A stretch of 59,096 nucleotides of DNA. Source: UBA5232 sp035370405 (GTDB lineage: Bacteria; Patescibacteriota; Dojkabacteria; SC72). Below are positions 8,603-17,821 of this stretch, one piece after another (position 1 is the first letter of the stretch; each line of letters opens with the position of its first letter). The translations under genes and the position numbers were made by a program. A model generated the notes under the pieces. It made no database searches and was not told where the DNA came from. It saw only the letters and a list, made by a program, of their open reading frames with translations. The stretch is taken from positions 1 to 59,096 of the forward strand of contig DAOOVT010000002.1 in the NCBI GenBank assembly GCA_035370405.1, written 5' to 3'.

Positions 8603-9310
8603 ATGAGAGTCAAAGATTGTATAAAAATCCTTACTACCTTACTTGTGTGTGTATTTGTACCTGCTGAAAAAGCATTTGCATCTTCTCCGTCTTTTTCATT
8701 GTATCCAAATGGAGGAATTGTTGTTAATGGGGCAGATGGATTTGTAGTAGATGTTTTAATTGATACAGGAGGGAAGAAAATAGTTTCTGCAAAGTTTACA
8801 TTGCTTTTTGATCCTAGTGAGCTTCAATTAACAAAAGTTGAGAGAAATAATTCATTGTTTGCTCAATGGCCTGATGATGAGAGTACAGTAGATAATGATA
8901 ATGGTGTTGTTATGCTTGATGGATTCAGTCAGAGTGGTAGTGGAGATGAATATATTACAGAAGGAGAGCCTGATATATTTGCAAGACTTCATTTTAAGGC
9001 ATTAAAAAAAGCTGATGCAGTGCTAGATTGGGAGTACAATACAAATAATGGAATATTTGAGACCGTAATGATTCTCGATGGGAGTCCTGCTAATCAAAAT
9101 ATTTTAACTACAAAACCTAGTAGTGCGATATTTAGAATAGGGACAGTATATACAGGTTCATTATCAAATACTGGTATTCCATTGAATAGGTATGTATTGT
9201 TTACAGGTGTAGTCTTAATCCTTTTCGGAGGCTTTATGGTATTTACTAGGCCAAGATCACTAGGTAGGAAAAAAGGAACAGTTGTCATGTATGAAGGAAA
9301 GAAAAAATAA
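8603..9310 (+). CDS. Secreted cohesin-like domain protein with C-terminal membrane anchor
   Basis: After a signal peptide (to about AEKAFA/S), the protein carries a cohesin-like beta-sandwich. Recognisable parts are GFVVDVLIDTGGKKIVSAKF, LLFDPSELQL, a middle segment with a buried Asp/Gly-rich loop, and IFARLHFKALKKA. A hydrophobic segment (YVLFTGVVLILFGGFMVF) and a basic tail follow. LSNTG just before the TM resembles a degenerate sortase signal with Ser in place of Pro, but no sortase is in the window. The function is probably cell-surface protein or glycan binding. The ATG at 8603 is chosen because it gives a compact signal peptide and lies 8 nt after TGG-TAATAT; an in-frame ATG at 8585 is also possible. 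It overlaps the following glycosyltransferase by 20 nt. Confidence 0.75.
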   Translation: MRVKDCIKILTTLLVCVFVPAEKAFASSPSFSLYPNGGIVVNGADGFVVDVLIDTGGKKIVSAKFTLLFDPSELQLTKVERNNSLFAQWPDDESTVDNDNGVVMLDGFSQSGSGDEYITEGEPDIFARLHFKALKKADAVLDWEYNTNNGIFETVMILDGSPANQNILTTKPSSAIFRIGTVYTGSLSNTGIPLNRYVLFTGVVLILFGGFMVFTRPRSLGRKKGTVVMYEGKKK

Positions 9311-10436
9311 TAGCGAAAATCTTAAAGTTGCAATTGTTACAGAGCACCTGTGGAAAATGGGAGGAGCGAATAGGGTCTTAAATTGCTTCTGTGAAATGTT
9401 TCCTACTGCTGATATATATTGTCTTTTTGGAGAGAAAAATTTTCTAAAACGAAAAGAAGTTCTTTCTGATGAAATTTGTAAGCATAGAGTGTTCTATTCA
9501 AAGTTAAACAATCTTCCTTTTGTAAGGAAATACTATCAATATACTTTTAGAAAATGGATAAAAAATGTAGAGAAATTTAATCTCTCTAACTATGATTTAG
9601 TAATATCATCATCATCATCTGTTGCTCATGGAGTTATAACTCCATACAATTGTCTTCATATTTCATATATTCATTCCCCTATGAGGTTTATTTGGGATTT
9701 GAATAAAACATATTTTGGTGAAAAGAGAGGTTCACATTCCCTACCTGTAGGATTAGCATCAAGGATTCCATTTAATTTTGCCCGTATATGGGATGTTTGT
9801 GCTTCAAATAGATCTGAAGTTCTAATTGCAAATTCAAATTGTGTAAGAAATAGAATATCGAAATATTGGAAGAAGGAGAGCAAAGTTATCTATCCTCCTG
9901 TGGAGATGTATAAAGGAAAATTAAAGGAAAGGAGAGATGATTATTTTGTTTGTGGAGCACCATTTGAAAAGAATAAAGGAGGAGAATTTCTTCTGGAGAA
10001 GGCAAAAAATATGGGGTTTAACTTGAAGGTCATAGGTACAGGATCTATGTTGTCCTCTATGAAGAGAAAATATGGGAAATGTGACAATATTGAAATACTA
10101 GGGTGGGTATCAGAAGATGAGAAATGGAATATGCTATGTAGTTGTTCAGGATATATTGTAGCAGGTGAAGAAGATTATGGAATATTTCCTGTGGAGGCTC
10201 TTTCGTGTGGTACTCCAGTTTTAGCGTTTAAAGGTGGTGGTAGCCTAGAAACAGTTGTAGAAGGTAAAGGAGGTATGTTTTTTGAATGGAATAATTTTGA
10301 GGATGTTTTCGAGAAATTTAGACAGAAGGATTGGGATTGCCGAGATGTTCGTATGAGTCTTAGAAATTTTAATACAAAAGATAGTTTTAAAGAGAAGATA
10401 ATGGATGTGCTGGTTGATAACGGAATACATATTTGA
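9291..10436 (+). CDS. Glycosyltransferase family 4 (GT-B)
   Basis: The 381-aa GT-B enzyme opens with a Rossmann donor/acceptor fold (KVAIVTEHLWKMGGANRVL, with a GGA loop). The C-terminal GT4 motif is IVAGEEDYGIFPVEALSCGTPVLAF followed by GGSLETV, where the E-x7-E pair binds nucleotide sugar. It likely transfers a sugar to a lipid-linked or surface glycan; the substrate cannot be read. The ATG at 9291 is preferred over an upstream TTG at 9282. Translation is coupled to the cohesin-like gene through the overlap, which suggests the two act on the same surface structure. Confidence 0.88.
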   Translation: MKERKNNSENLKVAIVTEHLWKMGGANRVLNCFCEMFPTADIYCLFGEKNFLKRKEVLSDEICKHRVFYSKLNNLPFVRKYYQYTFRKWIKNVEKFNLSNYDLVISSSSSVAHGVITPYNCLHISYIHSPMRFIWDLNKTYFGEKRGSHSLPVGLASRIPFNFARIWDVCASNRSEVLIANSNCVRNRISKYWKKESKVIYPPVEMYKGKLKERRDDYFVCGAPFEKNKGGEFLLEKAKNMGFNLKVIGTGSMLSSMKRKYGKCDNIEILGWVSEDEKWNMLCSCSGYIVAGEEDYGIFPVEALSCGTPVLAFKGGGSLETVVEGKGGMFFEWNNFEDVFEKFRQKDWDCRDVRMSLRNFNTKDSFKEKIMDVLVDNGIHI

Positions 10437-10459
10437 TATGATTTTCGTTGTCTAAATAT

Positions 10460-10532
10460 GCCGAGATAGCTCAGTTGGTAGAGCATCTGTCTGAAGAACA
10501 GAGGGTCCCCAGTCCGAATCTGGGTCTCGGCA
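10460..10532 (+). tRNA. tRNA-Phe(GAA)
   Basis: Acceptor stem GCCGAGA/TCTCGGC, anticodon loop CTGAAGA (anticodon GAA), T-loop TCCGAAT and discriminator A. CCA is encoded at 10533-10535. tRNA-Gly(GCC) follows 2 nt after the CCA. Confidence 0.97.
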
Positions 10533-10537
10533 CCACT

Positions 10538-10611
10538 GCGAGAGTAGTTCAGTTGGCTAGAACGACACATTGCCAATGTGTAGGTCGCGGGTTCGAACCC
10601 CGTCTCTCGCT
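10538..10611 (+). tRNA. tRNA-Gly(GCC)
   Basis: Acceptor GCGAGAG/CTCTCGC, anticodon loop TTGCCAA (GCC), T-loop TTCGAAC and discriminator T. CCA is encoded at 10612-10614. It forms a tandem with tRNA-Phe. Confidence 0.97.
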
Positions 10612-10718
10612 CCAAATATTCATTTTTCATTGTGTTTACATTCTGAGATGGAAGTGTTACATTTTACCGATGTCTTGTGAAGTTAGTCTGACATTTAAAA
10701 TGTATAAAAGATGATTAA

Positions 10719-11999
10719 ATGAAGATATTATTTACCCCTCTGACCACTAGTTCCATAGCTCACATTATTAGAAGTTTTGCTCTTGCGGAAAGGTTCGTAG
10801 AGAATGGAGATGAGGTTTTTTTTACTTCGTGTAGGTTAAAGAAAGATTTCATAGAAAAAGAAGGATACAAAGTTGTTAGGACATACTCTCCATTCAATTT
10901 GAATGATGAAAATGATCAGTCTGTAAACTATCTGTCTACCCATAAGAAGGAGATGGTGGAGTGGTTTAAAGCTGATATAGAGGCTGCATCAGAAGTTCAT
11001 GCTGATGTTGTCATAGGGTGCTCCTGTTTGTTTGGTCCTCATGTTACATATGCTACTGGTATTCCTACAGTAGCCCTTATGAATGGTCAGTATGCTCCAA
11101 ATACGAAGGGGCTTATGGGTGTATGCTTGTGTGATGATTCATTGAGAAGTATTTTGCTCAGAAATATGCTTCGTCCAATATTTAATAGACAGTTTTTGAA
11201 TGAATATCTTTCAGAAGTTCTCGATGCGTACAGGATAATAGGGATTGAGCATGGAGATATTAAAAGTAGGGAGGAGATGTACTCTCCAATGCCAATATTG
11301 ATTCCAGGAGATGAGGAATTTGAACCTCAACTCAAAACTGACGAGAATAGTAAATTCATAGGTCCTTTGTTTTGGGACGGATTTGAGAGAATAAGTGATA
11401 ATACATTGAGTGAAGAAAGTATTTTAAAATTTAAGGGTAATGATAGATTAGTTTTCATAACCTTCGGAGGTAGTGTTTTTAATAGAAATATTTATGACAG
11501 AATTTTAAGGAGTTTAAACAAAATAGATGCAAAGAAAATAGTAGCACTTGGACCTAATTTCAAGAGAGAGGATTTTCCAGAAGATTCAGATGATTTAATT
11601 ATTAGAAATTTTGTTCCTGGACTTAGATTGTCTAAACTTTCTGATATCATTGTGAATACAGGATCTCAGGGAGCAATAATGCAGGCTTTGACATATGGTA
11701 AGCCCGTTGTTGCATTTCCAGTTGGAATAGATCAGGCGTACTTTGCTAATCGTTTGGAGGAGATGAATGTCGGAAGAAATGTTAATAAGACAGGTATCCT
11801 TGGTTTTTCTAAAAGAGAAAGTTATCAGTTTGTAGATGATCGTGTACCTGAGAAAATGATTTCAGCTGTTAATGAATTGATGAGTAATGATAAATACGCA
11901 AAAAATGCACAATCGTATTCTTTGAGATTGAAGAAAAGATATAATGATCCAGCTGGAGAAGTAGTGAATTTCGTGTATAATAGGTACAAGAAAATATGA
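10719..11999 (+). CDS. Glycosyltransferase family 1 (UDP-glycosyltransferase-like)
   Basis: The 426-aa GT-B protein begins MKILFTPLTTSSIAHIIRSFALA, the N-terminal fold of the GT1/MGT family. It carries the sugar-nucleotide site near FVPGLRLSKLSDIIVNTGSQGAIMQALTYGKPVVAFPVGIDQAYFANRL. This differs from MurG in spacing and lacks its glycine loops, so it is probably not MurG despite sitting upstream of ftsQ. Substrate unknown. Its stop overlaps the start of the histidine kinase by 4 nt (ATGA), so the two are coupled. A TATAAA lies 10 nt before the start. Confidence 0.88.
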   Translation: MKILFTPLTTSSIAHIIRSFALAERFVENGDEVFFTSCRLKKDFIEKEGYKVVRTYSPFNLNDENDQSVNYLSTHKKEMVEWFKADIEAASEVHADVVIGCSCLFGPHVTYATGIPTVALMNGQYAPNTKGLMGVCLCDDSLRSILLRNMLRPIFNRQFLNEYLSEVLDAYRIIGIEHGDIKSREEMYSPMPILIPGDEEFEPQLKTDENSKFIGPLFWDGFERISDNTLSEESILKFKGNDRLVFITFGGSVFNRNIYDRILRSLNKIDAKKIVALGPNFKREDFPEDSDDLIIRNFVPGLRLSKLSDIIVNTGSQGAIMQALTYGKPVVAFPVGIDQAYFANRLEEMNVGRNVNKTGILGFSKRESYQFVDDRVPEKMISAVNELMSNDKYAKNAQSYSLRLKKRYNDPAGEVVNFVYNRYKKI

Positions 12000-14281
12000 T
12001 TATAGAAGTATCACTGTTAATAATAATTCTCCTTTTGTGTTCATATATATTGTTTAGTGTGCTTGGTACTGATGGAATATCAAACGAAGCTCAAAGAAAA
12101 AGTTTTGCTCTTATGGTTTTTTGGATCATCCTTTGGGTTATAACTATCCTACTGACAGATATATTTTATCAGCATTTAGATTTTTCCTTATGGACTTCAA
12201 GATTATCATTTTGTACTTCTGCACTAATAGGGTATAGCTATTATCTATTTGTAGAAAAATATCAGAATAAGGAGAAACTTAGGGTTATTAGAATATTGTG
12301 GAGTATTGTTACCATATTCTTGGTTTTTATATCATTAACGGATTCTATTGTAAAAAGTGTGGCAATAGTAGATGGATCATTAAAATCTACTCCTGGCAAT
12401 ATGAACATAGTGTATGCTGTTCTTGTTGGAGTAATGTTTTTATCATCAGGCTTACTATTTTTTGATGCGTACAAGCATGAGAAGAATAGGGTAAAGAAGA
12501 ATCAGATGTTGTATATGCTTATCGGTTCTGTGATTTCTATTTCTCTTACATTTGTAACAAACTTAGTACTTCCAATGCTTGGTTTCAAGGAAATAAGATC
12601 ACTTGGTCCACTTTGTCTTTCTTTTTTCATATTCGCTACATATTATTCAATAATAAGGTATCGTTTCCTAAGTGCAAAGTTACTAATTAGTCGTTTTCTC
12701 TACACCTTAATTATTGCAATTATTCCATATGTAGTTTTTCATTTGATAGTATATCTGCAGCTTGCTGTGTGGGGTGATATATATAGTACAGGTGCGTTGG
12801 TATCAGGCTATCTATATGCTTTAATATTTCTTTATGTCTTTTTGTATACAACTAAAGGAGTTGATCGGTTCATAAAGAAAGTTTTTTATGGTTCCAGCAT
12901 TGATCCAGAGAAGGAGAAATCAAAATTTCTAAAAGAAATAGACACTTTGTTAGATACAGATAAGATTTTAAATAAGACAAAAGATCTTTTAGAAAGAGTA
13001 TTTGATGTAAAGGTTGGAATTGTACTCACATCTTCAGGTAAAATATTAGATGATTTAGAGCATCTAAACACATTCGAAATTTCTCAAGAAGATATCAACT
13101 GTCTAAAAGAGGTCGCGGACCCTGTACTAAAAGATGAACTTATCTACCTAGAAAATGAACGTCCCGAAATTTCCACCATATTTTTCGATTCTAAAGTCCA
13201 ATGCTTTTTCCCAGTAAATATTTCCCAAAATACAGAGTGGAAAGCATACATATTTCTTGGGAACAAGAAAAATTCAATTAATTACTCAATACAGGATATA
13301 GATTTCATATCTTCTGTGTCTTCAATATTGTCAGTAGCTTTACAAAGGGCATACTTGCATCAAGAAGTATTAAAATTCAATCAAACCTTACAAGAAAAAG
13401 TTAATGAGGCAACAGTCAATTTAAGGAAGAAAATAAAAGAACTGGAAGAAGCTAGGAAGAAGGAGAATAACATGATAGATATAATGGGGCATGAATTAAG
13501 AACTCCTGCGACAGTTGCAAAACTCAATATTGAAATGCTACACAATTGGCAGGAAAATATGCAGAAGAAATATCCAAATATTAAGGAATTTGACGATTTC
13601 GAAAGATATCTAAAAAGAATCCAAGACAGTATTGAAAATGAGATTGGAATAATAAATACATTATTAGTTTCAGCAAAATTAGAAGGAGAGAGACTAGAGC
13701 TTGTTAAAACTCCAGTGAATGTACTAAACGCCATTGAGTTAGGTATAGAAGGAAAAAAGAAAAGTGCCGAAGCAAAAAAAATATCCATAATTTTTGATTA
13801 CCCTAAAAATTACAAGGATTTTCCATATGTTCTAGCAGATAAAGGTAGATTCCAAGAAATAATAGATAATTTGATAGATAACGCAGTTAAATATACGGAT
13901 GAAGGATGTGTGAGGATAACAGCTACTGTAGAAGACAAAAATGTTAGAATATCTGTTAGCGATACAGGAAAGGGGATAGCTCAGGAAGATATCCCTAAAC
14001 TTGGAACAAAATTCTTTAGAACAAACCAATACATACCTACTGAATCAAACAGTGAGGTTACGCAATTAGTTAGACCCGGCGGTACAGGTCTTGGATTGTT
14101 TGTTGTATATGGATTAGTTAAAGCTCATGGTGGAGAAATAACTGTGGAGAGTGAAATTAACAAGGGAAGTACATTTAGTTTTACAATACCTATTGCAGAG
14201 GGTGCTACTGGTGAAATAGACAGAAAAATTTTTGAAGGAGACCAGTTTGAAAAACTGAAAACTAAAAAAGATAATGATTAG
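11996..14281 (+). CDS. Sensor histidine kinase with N-terminal 7TM region and GAF-like domain
   Basis: The 761-aa protein has seven or more N-terminal membrane segments (about 1-290) resembling the histidine-kinase 7TM sensor module. A GAF-like region (about 310-455) and a short coiled coil follow. HisKA has phospho-acceptor His499 in MGHELRTP. HATPase_c has N box IIDNLIDNAVKYTDEG, G1 SDTGKGIA, F box KFFRTN and G2 GGTGLGLFVV. All catalytic motifs are intact. No response regulator is in the window, so its partner is elsewhere. It is coupled by a 4-nt overlap to the GT1 gene and followed 28 nt later by ftsQ, suggesting a link to envelope or division state. The ligand is unknown. Confidence 0.93.
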   Translation: MIIEVSLLIIILLLCSYILFSVLGTDGISNEAQRKSFALMVFWIILWVITILLTDIFYQHLDFSLWTSRLSFCTSALIGYSYYLFVEKYQNKEKLRVIRILWSIVTIFLVFISLTDSIVKSVAIVDGSLKSTPGNMNIVYAVLVGVMFLSSGLLFFDAYKHEKNRVKKNQMLYMLIGSVISISLTFVTNLVLPMLGFKEIRSLGPLCLSFFIFATYYSIIRYRFLSAKLLISRFLYTLIIAIIPYVVFHLIVYLQLAVWGDIYSTGALVSGYLYALIFLYVFLYTTKGVDRFIKKVFYGSSIDPEKEKSKFLKEIDTLLDTDKILNKTKDLLERVFDVKVGIVLTSSGKILDDLEHLNTFEISQEDINCLKEVADPVLKDELIYLENERPEISTIFFDSKVQCFFPVNISQNTEWKAYIFLGNKKNSINYSIQDIDFISSVSSILSVALQRAYLHQEVLKFNQTLQEKVNEATVNLRKKIKELEEARKKENNMIDIMGHELRTPATVAKLNIEMLHNWQENMQKKYPNIKEFDDFERYLKRIQDSIENEIGIINTLLVSAKLEGERLELVKTPVNVLNAIELGIEGKKKSAEAKKISIIFDYPKNYKDFPYVLADKGRFQEIIDNLIDNAVKYTDEGCVRITATVEDKNVRISVSDTGKGIAQEDIPKLGTKFFRTNQYIPTESNSEVTQLVRPGGTGLGLFVVYGLVKAHGGEITVESEINKGSTFSFTIPIAEGATGEIDRKIFEGDQFEKLKTKKDND

Positions 14282-14309
14282 TTACTACTCATATATTTGA
14301 TATGAAATT

Positions 14310-15125
14310 ATGCAAAAGCATTCTAAAAAATTTATCAAAGAAAGATTATCACGATCCAAAGTAATTATTTTCTTCAAAAGAAATTCCATAGCAATAATCA
14401 TAATTCTTCTTGTTATTCTATCCTTCCTTTTAGGATTTTGGAATATACAAAAATATGAAATTTACTCTATTGATGGAGGAGAAATTAGCCCAAAAGTAGA
14501 ACAAATGGTGCAGGAATACCTAGATAGAAATGTAATAGGTAAAAACTACTTTAAAATATATACAGAAACATTAGAAAAAGAAGTTGAAAATAATATCTCA
14601 TATATTAACAATGTTGAAATCCGAAAAAATATTCCTGATACTCTAGTTCTTTTTGTAGAAGAATATATTCCAAAATTAACTGTACAAACTCAAAGTAGTA
14701 AATGTTACTTACTTTCAGAAAATGGAGTTGTTTTGGAAGAACTATGTAAGGATTCTACGGAGGCGGATTGTTGTCTTAACTACTCATCAGCAAATGGTAA
14801 GTATATGTTTAAGGCTTTAGATACAGAGGTTGTTAAAAATGGACAGGAGAAGACAAAGTTATTGATTATGGGAGATGTGAAGGACATTATCAAAGTAATA
14901 GAAGTATTTAATATTGATATACAAGAGATTAGTTTAGAGAAGAATGTTCTAAAAATTACGGATGTAGATGGAAGAGTTATTGTTTTTTCAATGAATGATG
15001 ACATACAAGTTCAACTTGAAAGATTTTATCTTGTTATGTCAAAAATAAGGAAGGATAGTACTAATTTTGACTCAATAGATGTTAGATTTGAAAGACCAGT
15101 CATGAAGATTAGAATAAATTCTTGA
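14310..15125 (+). CDS. ftsQ: Cell division protein FtsQ/DivIB
   Basis: The 271-aa bitopic protein has a basic cytoplasmic head (1-30), one TM (AIIIILLVILSFLLGFW, about 33-50), then a POTRA domain (IQKYEIYSIDGGEIS through YINNVEIRKNIPDTLVLFVEEY) and a beta domain to the end. This is the FtsQ layout; FtsQ connects early and late divisome proteins outside the membrane. Two Cys pairs near SSKCYLLSENG and ADCCLNY are unusual and could form disulfides. It is first in an ftsQ-ftsA-ftsZ-ftsW series. Confidence 0.9.
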   Translation: MQKHSKKFIKERLSRSKVIIFFKRNSIAIIIILLVILSFLLGFWNIQKYEIYSIDGGEISPKVEQMVQEYLDRNVIGKNYFKIYTETLEKEVENNISYINNVEIRKNIPDTLVLFVEEYIPKLTVQTQSSKCYLLSENGVVLEELCKDSTEADCCLNYSSANGKYMFKALDTEVVKNGQEKTKLLIMGDVKDIIKVIEVFNIDIQEISLEKNVLKITDVDGRVIVFSMNDDIQVQLERFYLVMSKIRKDSTNFDSIDVRFERPVMKIRINS

Positions 15126-15162
15126 TTAAATGTGTGAATTTTAATATATTAGTATAGAAATC

Positions 15163-15190
15163 TTGTAAAAAGTTCTTCATAAGATATAAT
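15163..15190 (+). promoter_or_regulatory. Candidate promoter of ftsA
   Basis: TTGTAA (15163-15168) and TATAAT (15185-15190) are separated by 16 nt. The predicted start near 15197 leaves a leader of about 28 nt before ftsA, so ftsAZW can be transcribed independently of ftsQ. Confidence 0.5.
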
Positions 15191-15224
15191 AAATTTAAGT
15201 AAAATTACTGTCCCTAACAAATAT

Positions 15225-16523
15225 ATGGCACGCAAAATATTAACAGCAATAGATATTGGGTCTTTTAAGATAACTACGGTTATTACTTCTGTAGAGGATG
15301 GTAAGAACCCCACGGTAATTGGTGTGTGCTCGTATCCTAGTAAAGGAATCAAAAAAGGTGTGGTAATTAACATAGATGATGCAACAAGTGCCATATTGGA
15401 AAGTGTTTCAGCGGCGGAGAGAATGGCTGGAGTTACGATTTCTGATGTTTTTGTTTCGATTAATGGAGAACAGGTCACTAGTCTTAATAATAAGGGAGTT
15501 GTTGCAGTTGCGGGATCTGAGATTACGATTGATGATACATACAGGGCAATAGAGAATGCGAGAACTCTTTCTCTTCCAGATAATCTTTATCCGATACACA
15601 TTATTCCTAGAGAATTTGTAGTTGATGCTCAAGGTGGAATAAAGTATCCAATAGGGATGAGTGGAAGTAGACTAGAAGTTGAAACACATATAATTACTGC
15701 CCCTAGTTCATATTGGCAAAATATAAAAAAGTGTGTGGAACAGGTTGGGTCGAATGTGTATGATGTCGTATTTACTGCTTGGGCTTCATCGTTAGCTGTA
15801 CTAACTGATACAGAAAAGGAGCTTGGAGTTACTTTGTTGGATATTGGAGCTGGAACTACTGGCATCGCTATCTTTCAAGAAGGGTCAATTGTATATAGTG
15901 CTTCCATTCCATTAGGAGGAAATAATATTACTAGTGACATTGCAATAGGTCTTCAAGTATCTCTAGAAGATGCAGAGAAGATAAAGTTAAATCTTGGTAA
16001 TCTATTTGATAACAAGTTCGAGGGAGATAGAGTGCGAGAGATGGATTCTACACCTGCACTCTTGCGTCGAAAGGAAGTAGCAAAGCCCAAGAAGACGAAA
16101 GGGGAAGAAATAGACCTTAATGTGATAGGGATAGATAAAATTGTTTCAAAGGAAAGAACTGCGAAAATAGTGGAGGCTAGATGTAGTGAGATTTTAGAAA
16201 TGGCAAAAGATAATGCATCAAAAGCTGGTTATGAGATAGCTATGCCTGCAGGTATAGTCTTAACTGGTGGTACAGCATTACTTAGAAACATTACTAAATT
16301 TACTCAGGAGATGTTTGGAGTTGCTGCTCGTATAGGGACTCCTTCTGGATTAACAGGAATGGTTGAGGAAATATCAGATCCATCGTATGCTTGTGTTCAA
16401 GGTTTGATAAAACATGCTTTAGAAGATGATGTAGAAGTAGGTGGTGTTGGAGAAAAAAATAAGGTTGATATAGGTGGAATTTTTGGTAAGATAGGAGAGT
16501 GGTTTAAGTCTTTACTGCCTTAA
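15225..16523 (+). CDS. ftsA: Cell division protein FtsA
   Basis: The 432-aa actin-like ATPase tethers FtsZ to the membrane. Visible features are the phosphate-1 loop TAIDIGSFKITTVI, the 1C domain (SVSAAERMAGVTISDVFVSING), phosphate-2 VTLLDIGAGTTGIAIF, and the adenosine motif GIVLTGGTALL. The C-terminal end IGGIFGKIGEWFKSLL forms the amphipathic membrane-targeting helix. A Lys-rich insertion (about 285-300) precedes the last subdomain. It is separated from ftsZ by 27 nt. Confidence 0.96.
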   Translation: MARKILTAIDIGSFKITTVITSVEDGKNPTVIGVCSYPSKGIKKGVVINIDDATSAILESVSAAERMAGVTISDVFVSINGEQVTSLNNKGVVAVAGSEITIDDTYRAIENARTLSLPDNLYPIHIIPREFVVDAQGGIKYPIGMSGSRLEVETHIITAPSSYWQNIKKCVEQVGSNVYDVVFTAWASSLAVLTDTEKELGVTLLDIGAGTTGIAIFQEGSIVYSASIPLGGNNITSDIAIGLQVSLEDAEKIKLNLGNLFDNKFEGDRVREMDSTPALLRRKEVAKPKKTKGEEIDLNVIGIDKIVSKERTAKIVEARCSEILEMAKDNASKAGYEIAMPAGIVLTGGTALLRNITKFTQEMFGVAARIGTPSGLTGMVEEISDPSYACVQGLIKHALEDDVEVGGVGEKNKVDIGGIFGKIGEWFKSLLP

Positions 16524-16550
16524 CTTAACTAATTTTACAGTAAGGGAAAT

Positions 16551-17798
16551 ATGTTAGTAACGACAAATGTTGATCCTGTAGCAAAAATTAAAGTTGTGGG
16601 AGTAGGAGGGGGAGGTTGCAATGCTATAAATACAATGATAACCGATTATGATATCTCTGGGGTTGAATTTATGGCTTTTAATACAGATGCTCAGGCGTTA
16701 AAAATGTCTCAAGCTCCAATAACACTTCAACTTGGTGAGAAACTTACTAATGGGCTTGGAGTTGGAGGAGATTCTAAGATGGGATCTGATGCTGCTGAGG
16801 AAAGTTTGGATCAGATACAGGAATTACTGGAAGGGGCAAATATGGTCTTTATTACTGCCGGTATGGGTGGTGGAACTGGTACTGGTGCTGCTCCAATAAT
16901 TGCTGGAGTCGCTAGAAATATGGGGGCATTAACTGTTGCAGTTGTAACTAAACCATTTGAGTTTGAGGGTGCAAAGAAAATGGAGATAGCAGAAGAAGGA
17001 ATTTCAGCATTGAAAGATAAAGTAGATACATTAATTGTTGTTCCTAATCAGCGCCTACTGGAAATTATAGATCCCAATGAAAAGCTTTCATTCATTGACG
17101 CAATGAAGAAGGTAGACTCTGTGTTAGCAGAAGGTGTTAATAGTATATCCAATCTAATTAGCCAGACTGGATATATAAATGCTGACTTTAACGATGCTAA
17201 ATCTGTAATGCAGAATGCAGGAACAGCCTTAATGGGTATCGGTAGAGCATCAGGTGAAAATAGGGCTGAGGAGGCTGCTAGAGCTGCTACAACAAGTCCT
17301 TTACTCGATATGTCCATAGAAGGAGCTAAGGGAGTTCTCTACAATATAGTGGGAGCGGATCTCTCACTAAACGAAATTAGCTTAGTGTCAGAATTAATTA
17401 AAGAAGCAGTTGATCCATCTGCAAAAATAAAATTTGGAGCTCAAATAGATCCAAATGCTGGAGATGAACTCACCATCACTATTGTTGCTACTGGTTTTTC
17501 AGATCAGCCATATACAAAAAGACAAAATGAAATAGTTGGGAGCGGTCCTAGTAGGGTAAGGACATTCGGTTTTGAACCAGAGGACAAAATAAACAAAATA
17601 AATAATGTAATAGTTGGAGCTAGTAAAAATCAAGATGAAGACGAAGATGAAAGTCTAGAATCATTTGACTCTGTAGATGCGATGTCTGTAGATTCCTTTG
17701 ATGATAGTGAAGGTTCTTCCGATGACCTAGAGAAACTAAAAGACATTCCAAGTGATGACCCATTTGATATTCCAGCCTTTATGCGAAAAAGAAAGTAA
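16551..17798 (+). CDS. ftsZ: Cell division GTPase FtsZ
   Basis: The 415-aa tubulin homologue forms the Z ring. It has the N-terminal nucleotide motif VGVGGGGCNAIN, the tubulin signature GGGTGTG (106-112), and a T7 synergy loop in GYINADFNDAK. An acidic disordered linker (about 355-400, rich in Asp/Glu/Ser) ends in the C-terminal peptide DDPFDIPAFMRKRK, which binds FtsA. AAGGGAA lies just before the start and can act as a ribosome-binding site, unlike most operon-first genes here. Confidence 0.98.
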   Translation: MLVTTNVDPVAKIKVVGVGGGGCNAINTMITDYDISGVEFMAFNTDAQALKMSQAPITLQLGEKLTNGLGVGGDSKMGSDAAEESLDQIQELLEGANMVFITAGMGGGTGTGAAPIIAGVARNMGALTVAVVTKPFEFEGAKKMEIAEEGISALKDKVDTLIVVPNQRLLEIIDPNEKLSFIDAMKKVDSVLAEGVNSISNLISQTGYINADFNDAKSVMQNAGTALMGIGRASGENRAEEAARAATTSPLLDMSIEGAKGVLYNIVGADLSLNEISLVSELIKEAVDPSAKIKFGAQIDPNAGDELTITIVATGFSDQPYTKRQNEIVGSGPSRVRTFGFEPEDKINKINNVIVGASKNQDEDEDESLESFDSVDAMSVDSFDDSEGSSDDLEKLKDIPSDDPFDIPAFMRKRK

Positions 17799-17821
17799 TG
17801 GTATTGTGGAGTTAGTGTATA

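Noticed and set aside
9160..9175. Sortase LPXTG signal in the cohesin-like protein
   Set aside because: The motif is LSNTG without Pro and the tail after the TM is long; a plain membrane anchor is simpler.
10448..10714. An 88-codon open frame covering tRNA-Phe and tRNA-Gly
   Set aside because: It is read-through of two clear tRNA genes; no protein-like composition beyond the tRNA bases.
13080..14780. Shift in base composition inside the histidine kinase and ftsQ, and again in the second half of ftsZ
   Set aside because: The plus strand looks more C/A-rich there, but I could not quantify it and functional motifs are continuous; sliding-window skew would be needed.
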